Both the position numbers and the translations under genes were made by a program. From assembly GCF_014207255.1 (NCBI RefSeq), contig NZ_JACHCZ010000001.1:62001-126000 (forward strand): DNA of 64,000 bases, in the 5' to 3' direction. Positions 59,382 through 64,000 of this stretch are shown one piece after another. The notes under the pieces were generated by a model. The model searched no databases, was not told where the DNA came from, and worked only from the letters and a program-made list of their open reading frames with translations. This DNA comes from Pseudomonas sp. JAI120. GTDB lineage: Bacteria > Pseudomonadota > Gammaproteobacteria > Pseudomonadales > Pseudomonadaceae. Positions within the stretch are counted from its first letter, which is position 1. The number at the start of each line of letters is the position of its first letter.

Positions 59382-59721
59382 CTTAACCACTCTTATTTGT
59401 AAAGGATGGAAGGCCTTCATGGATATGAACATGGCGGCTCTTCGGCAACCGGTCATTTTAAGATATACCGCGAGTAATGGCGAACAGCCTAGAGAGTTTG
59501 AAGAAACCATCGTTTTGGCGAGCCCATGCCCAAACCAGTTAAGCGCTCAAGCCTCGATGAAGCCGACTACATTCGGAATGATCAGCGCTGTATCGTTCTG
59601 TCCCTCTCTTCCGTAATGCAGTGGATGCTGAACGGCACCACGCATAGCGAGATGCCTAATTTTGGGGTGCAACTTCATACCAACTGGTGTTCTGATCGCC
59701 GCATAAAGCCGACGCTGCTTT

Positions 59722-59788
59722 GCAGGTCGGATGCCTGCTTGACGTACTCCGAGCTCGTTGCCGGCGGGAAAATGAAAGGTGTTTCCAG
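59722..59788. repeat. 67-bp repeat shared with 53695-53761
   Basis: Integrase-derived 67-base segment with two differences from the other copy. It lies in the 59382-59895 gap, which otherwise holds no gene I can support. Confidence 0.8.
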
Positions 59789-59895
59789 AACGTTGCTTTC
59801 GCTTTTTCCGGCGATCCGTGTGTTTCCTGGCGAATCTCAACGCATGCGTGGCGGGATCGTTGATTGCGTCGCGCCGAACAACCGCGGCTGCATTT

Positions 59896-60402
59896 TCAGC
59901 CTTGCACCTTCAGCCACGCACGAATGCGCGTTCGGGCATTGGCGTAAGGAGACGAAGTATTGAACTGAATCATGCGGCCCTTGGGCCATTTTCCGTACCA
60001 GGCGCTGCCATAGAGTTCATCGTCTGACCTTGCCGTGATCGTCGCCGCGAGCCGTGTTTTTGCTTCTACCAGGCGGGCAATCAGTTTGTGCCATTCGAGT
60101 GCGTTGTGATCTGCATAAAACTTCTGCGCCAGCAGGCCGAGCTGGTTCCATTTGAAGCCGATCTCAGGAAACTCAACCGGTTCACCCCGGTCGTCGCGGT
60201 CCAGCCATTTCAGGACCAACTCGTTCCATCCAATCAGGTAGGCCACAAGATCGGCCGGACTCATGGTGGTACCGTCGACATGACCCTTCAGTGTGGCTTC
60301 ACGCGCACGATCAGGCGCAACCTTGGCCAGATCGCTCATCAGCGTGTTGAAGGTCGTCGTAATGGCCGCAAGCAATTCTGCCTTGGAGGCTGGAACAGCC
60401 AT
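59896..60402 (-). CDS. ClbS/DfsB family protein
   Basis: A 168-residue protein matching the ClbS/DfsB four-helix family: starts MAVPASKAELLAAIT, has DLVAYLIGWNELVLKW with a conserved Trp, and ends SPYANARTRIRAWLK. ClbS itself opens the cyclopropane of colibactin; most members have unknown substrates. Confidence 0.88.
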   Translation of the reverse strand: MAVPASKAELLAAITTTFNTLMSDLAKVAPDRAREATLKGHVDGTTMSPADLVAYLIGWNELVLKWLDRDDRGEPVEFPEIGFKWNQLGLLAQKFYADHNALEWHKLIARLVEAKTRLAATITARSDDELYGSAWYGKWPKGRMIQFNTSSPYANARTRIRAWLKVQG

Positions 60403-60501
60403 GAGTTCCTCCTTCTATCTGCTCTTACGACTGGTACGGAGGGTATGGAAAACTCAGGTTTCCCGAAGCGTTGAGATCAGTCTCGACGAGGCCCACCGCG
60501 C

Positions 60502-60828
60502 TCAGTAAGTGGTTGCGATCGCCTGGGCGAGCTGCATGTCGGTCATGGGGCGCGTGTGAGGGGCCGAGCGGTAGTGTAGAGATGCCTGCTCAAACTGAGC
60601 GCCGCGAATTTCGCCCTCGGAGCCAATGAATGCAAGGGCATCATCCTTCGCTTTTTTCATTATTGAGGGCGAGTAGACCGTAAATGCCGTGGTCCCGCCG
60701 AGGATAATGGTCGGGAACAGGGTGGTGGCGCTCAGCGCTCTCTCGACCGGATTCTCCACATACCATGCCATAGCGTTGGTGCTGATCGATGCCATGAGGG
60801 CGATTGCCAGCGTCTTCCATGAATTCAT
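60502..60828 (-). CDS. DUF2388 family secreted protein (host copy)
   Basis: A 108-residue protein with signal peptide (MNSWKTLAIALMASISTNA) and the DUF2388 core DALAFIGSEGEIRGAQFEQA and MTDMQLAQAI. Same length as the prophage gene at 11302 and strongly similar in DNA around the start codon. Function unknown. Confidence 0.82.
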   Translation of the reverse strand: MNSWKTLAIALMASISTNAMAWYVENPVERALSATTLFPTIILGGTTAFTVYSPSIMKKAKDDALAFIGSEGEIRGAQFEQASLHYRSAPHTRPMTDMQLAQAIATTY

Positions 60829-60899
60829 TCTTCGATGCTTCCATTGCGGTCGAAGGACGCACGATAACAGAGTCGGCTGAGCGCCAGAAACTCGGCCCG

Positions 60900-61487
60900 T
60901 CAGCAATTAAACACAGGCGCATAACGCTCTTCGCGTTTCTTGAAATGAATCGGGGCCATAGGGACTTTTTCACCGTTGACGAATATGTCCGGGAAGGTGA
61001 GCGTGAAATCATCCATATCGCCTTGACCCAACGCTGTTCCTTTGAACCCGTCGTGGAATGTTTTCCTGGGGTCGAAACCGGTTTTGAGTTGTTCAATGGT
61101 GACAGGATAACTTTGCCCATTAGCCAGCGTGACCGTGACAACGGGCGATGCCGCGCTGACCCAAAGCGCCGGGGCGGGCTGTTTGACGGCTGCTGTGCGC
61201 TGCACCGAGGTATTAGATGGGTAGAGCCGCCCGAACAGGCGCAGTTCAGCTGCGGTTGAGCGCTGGTTGCCCGGCCAACTGGAGGTGCCGGGTGGCGCCA
61301 CATAGACCAGCACATGAACCCAGTTGAGTGCTTCTGACAGCGGGGCATAGCTCATCGCCGCTTTCGGGCCGGGGCAGGTGCGCGAAAGCAGGGCGTTGCT
61401 GCCCACCGTCGACTCCGGATGCAGATAGGGCCCCGTGCTGCATCCTGCAAGCAGAAGCAATAGCGGATACAGGATGTTTTTCTTCAT
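60900..61487 (-). CDS. Lipoprotein, unknown function
   Basis: ATG 61487 gives 195 residues with lipobox LLLLLAGC (Cys15). The mature part is beta-rich (WVSAASPVVTVTLANG; GQGDMDDFTLTFPDIFVNGE). Host gene 70 bases from DUF2388; related function possible but not shown. Confidence 0.75.
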   Translation of the reverse strand: MKKNILYPLLLLLAGCSTGPYLHPESTVGSNALLSRTCPGPKAAMSYAPLSEALNWVHVLVYVAPPGTSSWPGNQRSTAAELRLFGRLYPSNTSVQRTAAVKQPAPALWVSAASPVVTVTLANGQSYPVTIEQLKTGFDPRKTFHDGFKGTALGQGDMDDFTLTFPDIFVNGEKVPMAPIHFKKREERYAPVFNC

Positions 61488-61536
61488 AGGGGCAACTCCA
61501 TTTGCTGTTTGGGTTCGGCGCACAGTATCGCTTATA

Positions 61537-62775
61537 TCAGGCGGCAGATGCGTGGGGCGCGAAGATGGGCTTCGCCAGCGTCTCCGGCATCGCCAGCCAT
61601 AACAGCGCCAACGCGACGAAAGCCACACCGGCCAGGGTGAGGAATGCTGCGTTGTAGCCCGCCTGTTGCACCACGAACCCGGCCAAGCTGCTGCTCAGTG
61701 CCGCGCCCAGGCCAAATACCGTGGACAGCGCGCCCAGGCTGACGTTGAAACGCCCGGTGCCCTGGGTCAGGTCCTTGACGATCACCGGGAACAGCGCGCC
61801 GAAAATCCCCGCGCCGATACCGTCGAGCATTTGCACAGCCACCAGCCAATAGGGATCGCTGGACAGGGTATAGAGCACACCACGCAGCGGCAGAATCATG
61901 AAGCCGAACAGCAGCAGCGGTTTGCGCCCCCACACGTCGGCCTTGCTGCCCACCAGCCAGGCCATCGGCACCATCACCAATTGTGCGGCGACAATACACG
62001 CCGAGGTCAGCGGTGTGGCCATCTGCAGGTTGATCTGCGAGAGCTTCTGGCTGACCAGCGGCAGCATGGCTGCATTGGCCAAATGGAACAGGGCGCAACA
62101 GATGGCGAACAGCAACAGCGGGCGGTTCGCCAGCAGCACCTTAAGCCCGGACGGCTGCTCGTGATCGGCTGCGTGGGCGGGGTCGAAGCCCCGCGCAACC
62201 TCATGGTCGATAGCCTTGGCCGAGACACAACTGACCGCGACGACACTGGCCACCGCCATAAAGGCCATCAGGTAGAACACCACCACGGGCCCAAACAGAT
62301 ACGCGAGGCCACCGGCGAGCAGTGCAGCCACAGCGTTGCCGGCATGGTTGAAGGTTTCATTGCGCCCGGTGCGGCGGGTAAAGGCACGTGGTCCGGTAAT
62401 GCCCAGGGAAATCGCGGAGATGGCCGGAGCGAACACCGAGGCGGCCACGGCGCTGGCCGCCTGGGTCAAGGCAACGAGGCTGAATGAACTGACGAAGGGC
62501 AGCAGCAGGCAACTGCCCGTCACCAGCAGGGCGGCAATGGCAATCACTGCGCGTTTGCTGTGCGTGCGGTCGATCAGTGCGCCCGCCGGGCCCTGGGTGA
62601 TCAGTGCGGCGATACCCGCCAGGGTCATGACCACGCCGATACTGGCGGGGTCCCACTTGTGCACCGCCAGCAGGTAGATGGCCAGGTACGGGCCAAGGCC
62701 GTCGCGCACATCCGCCAGGAAAAAATTCAGGCTGTCCAGGGACAGGGTATTACGCAGGTCGGAGGCTCTGGCCAT
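61537..62775 (-). CDS. MFS transporter
   Basis: ATG 62775 gives 412 residues with twelve predicted membrane segments. The loop 2-3 motif GPAGALIDRTHSKRAV is the MFS signature. Substrate unknown; drug or metabolite efflux is typical. Divergent from the methyltransferase gene. Confidence 0.9.
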   Translation of the reverse strand: MARASDLRNTLSLDSLNFFLADVRDGLGPYLAIYLLAVHKWDPASIGVVMTLAGIAALITQGPAGALIDRTHSKRAVIAIAALLVTGSCLLLPFVSSFSLVALTQAASAVAASVFAPAISAISLGITGPRAFTRRTGRNETFNHAGNAVAALLAGGLAYLFGPVVVFYLMAFMAVASVVAVSCVSAKAIDHEVARGFDPAHAADHEQPSGLKVLLANRPLLLFAICCALFHLANAAMLPLVSQKLSQINLQMATPLTSACIVAAQLVMVPMAWLVGSKADVWGRKPLLLFGFMILPLRGVLYTLSSDPYWLVAVQMLDGIGAGIFGALFPVIVKDLTQGTGRFNVSLGALSTVFGLGAALSSSLAGFVVQQAGYNAAFLTLAGVAFVALALLWLAMPETLAKPIFAPHASAA

Positions 62776-62930
62776 GGCGCAGTCTTCGGAAGGGGCGTTC
62801 AACGGCTGAACACTCGATGGGCTAATGACCTGTGCGCTCCACATTAAGTTTCGCCCGCTCCCCCGGGGTTTTAATCCTCGCCCACTTGGCTTATTTTCTG
62901 ATCCCCCCTGTAAGAATATCTGGAGACGCA

Positions 62931-63743
62931 ATGGACATGCCCTCAGCTCAACAAGCGATTGCCTGCAACAAGGACGCCTGGGACCAATCCGCCGACCTGC
63001 ACAAAACCACCGAGACCTGGAGCGCACTGCTTGGCGGGGTCCGCGACCCCGGTTTTTCGTGCCTGGACCCCACCATTACCGGTTTGTTGCAGGACATCGG
63101 TGTCGCCGGCAAGGACGTGGTGCAACTGTGCTGCAACAACGGTCGCGAAAGCCTGTCGCTGTTCGCCCTGGGCGCGCGCTCGGTCGTTGGCGTCGATCAG
63201 TCCAAGGCGTTTCTCCAGCAGGCGCGTGAGCTTGCCGATGTGTCGCCGCATGCTCCTGAATTCATCGAGAGCGACATCCATCACCTGCCGCAACGCTTGC
63301 ACGCGCGCTTCGATATCGCCCTGGTGACCATCGGTGTACTCGGCTGGATGCCTGATGTGGCGTTGTTCATGCGCCATGTCGCCAGCACGCTGAAGCCCGG
63401 CGGTACGCTGGTGATGTATGAAACTCATCCGTTCCTGGAGGTGTTCGATCCCAAGGCGCAAAACCCGCTGCTGCCTGCCAGTTCATATTTCCAGCGTGAG
63501 CCTTTTGTGTTGCAGGAGTCGATTGTCTACGAAGGCCAGGGCGACGTGGCTGGACCGACCTCCTATTGGTATGTGCACACCTTGGGGGATGTCGTGAGCG
63601 CAGCGATTGGCGCCGACTTGCAGATCAGCCATCTGCAGGAGTACGCCCACTCCAACCGTGAAGAGCTGTACGACCAGTACGAGCACCAACCTGCTCAGTT
63701 GCCCTTGTGCTTTACCCTGACTGCCACCCGGCAGCGAGTCTGA
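62931..63743 (+). CDS. SAM-dependent methyltransferase
   Basis: GGAG precedes ATG 62931. The 270-residue protein has a class I methyltransferase core: motif I VVQLCCNNGRESLSLFA (about 65-81), acidic residue of motif II VVGVDQS, and LKPGGTLVMYETHP after the fourth strand. The small-molecule substrate is not deducible. Confidence 0.9.
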   Translation: MDMPSAQQAIACNKDAWDQSADLHKTTETWSALLGGVRDPGFSCLDPTITGLLQDIGVAGKDVVQLCCNNGRESLSLFALGARSVVGVDQSKAFLQQARELADVSPHAPEFIESDIHHLPQRLHARFDIALVTIGVLGWMPDVALFMRHVASTLKPGGTLVMYETHPFLEVFDPKAQNPLLPASSYFQREPFVLQESIVYEGQGDVAGPTSYWYVHTLGDVVSAAIGADLQISHLQEYAHSNREELYDQYEHQPAQLPLCFTLTATRQRV

Positions 63744-63760
63744 GTGGGATTGTCCAGACA

Positions 63761-63788
63761 AAAAAAAGCCCGCGAGGAGAGGCGGGCC
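63761..63788 (-). terminator. Leftward terminator of the right-edge gene
   Basis: GCCCGC (63768-63773) and GCGGGC (63782-63787) read leftward into a run of T. The 90 bases between it and the stop at 63881 carry the repeated motif also found at 10.65 and 11.25 kb. Confidence 0.7.
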
Positions 63789-63880
63789 AAGGGATTCACT
63801 GGAGTAGGTAGGTTTCACCCTATAAGACTGGAAGTGAAGGCTTTGTGAAAACGTTGTCGCAAATTCGGATGGCGTACGGC

Positions 63881-64000
63881 TCAGGAGCTCCGTATGAAAC
63901 TGCGCATGGTTTGGCCTGCGCTCGTCTTGAATGAGAGGGGCCTGGGCATACCTTCATCCGCGGCAATGAACACAAATGTATTGCCTTCGAGGCGATAGCT
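63881..64000 (-). CDS. C-terminal end of an unidentified gene (partial)
   Basis: A leftward open frame from the window edge to TGA at 63881-63883 encodes 39 residues (YRLEGNTFVFIAADEGMPR, ending SFIRSS). A beta-rich C-terminus; too short to name. Confidence 0.5.
   Translation of the reverse strand, partial: SYRLEGNTFVFIAADEGMPRPLSFKTSAGQTMRSFIRSS

Noticed and set aside
59526..59963. 145-codon plus-strand frame in the gap before the ClbS/DfsB gene
   Set aside because: It contains the integrase-derived 67-bp repeat in antisense and shows no coherent domain; composition looks non-coding.
1..64000. tRNA or rRNA genes
   Set aside because: I saw no cloverleaf with a GTTCGA(A/T)TC arm or rRNA-like stretch on either strand while reading; a tRNA scan would be decisive.

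Overview
The window looks like a chromosome segment of a fluorescent-group Pseudomonas. The DUF1654 and DUF2388 families, codon use, terminator style and the flanking chemoreceptor and transporter genes all point that way. About 53 kb of it is a lambda-like siphovirus prophage. Its left end (with any integrase) lies outside the window, and its right end is near 53.3 kb.

Layout. Positions 1-8.7 kb: a leftward early operon ending in a yejK-like nucleoid protein. It carries a Gp157-like protein, a single-strand annealing protein and a GHKL ATPase. The operon starts at a textbook promoter (8735-8763) overlapped by palindromic operators. Positions 8.8-13.8 kb: accessory genes, including a LexA-boxed DUF1654 gene, a DUF2388 gene and a low-GC RhuM-like/PD-(D/E)XK nuclease-like pair. 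Positions 13.8-15.7 kb: the immunity switch, with a self-cleaving CI-type repressor overlapping a small membrane protein, three operators around PR, a Cro-like protein and a CII-like protein. Positions 15.7-20.4 kb: an antirepressor, an HNH protein, an O-like initiator containing five iterons, a putative helicase loader, NinB, NinG and a Q-like antiterminator. Positions 20.4-25.2 kb: the start of the late region with cargo (Com-like protein, two-domain lectin-like bacteriocin, holins, helix-hairpin-helix protein, homing endonuclease). Positions 25.3-34.6 kb: packaging and head genes. Positions 35-50.4 kb: a lambda-type tail, including a G/GT -1 frameshift, tape measure, M, L, K, I, J and fibre genes. 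Positions 50.5-52.6 kb: lysis genes, namely a GH19 endolysin, nested Rz/Rz1 and a second partial Rz/Rz1 copy. Positions 52.6-53.3 kb: small SOS-linked and accessory genes.

Positions 53.3-54.9 kb hold wreckage of a second, related prophage: integrase fragments and the 3' third of another Q gene. From 55.2 kb to the end are host genes: a chemoreceptor, an EamA transporter, a GNAT-Rnk fusion, a ClbS/DfsB protein, a second DUF2388 gene, a lipoprotein, an MFS transporter and a methyltransferase.

How it works together. The repressor should shut PL and PR through five related ATAAG(N4)CTTAT-type operators and be cleaved during SOS. Cro and CII-like proteins, the iteron/O/loader replication genes and the Nin genes would then act, and Q would read through the many terminators of the late operon. 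Isolated AT-rich genes (1.0, 12-13.7, 29.5, 34.6, 42.5, 51.9 kb) have the look of morons. The best candidates for undescribed biology are the RhuM-nuclease pair, the stand-alone trypsin-like protease, the repressor-coupled membrane protein and the phage GHKL ATPase. All functions are inferred from sequence reading alone, without database searches.
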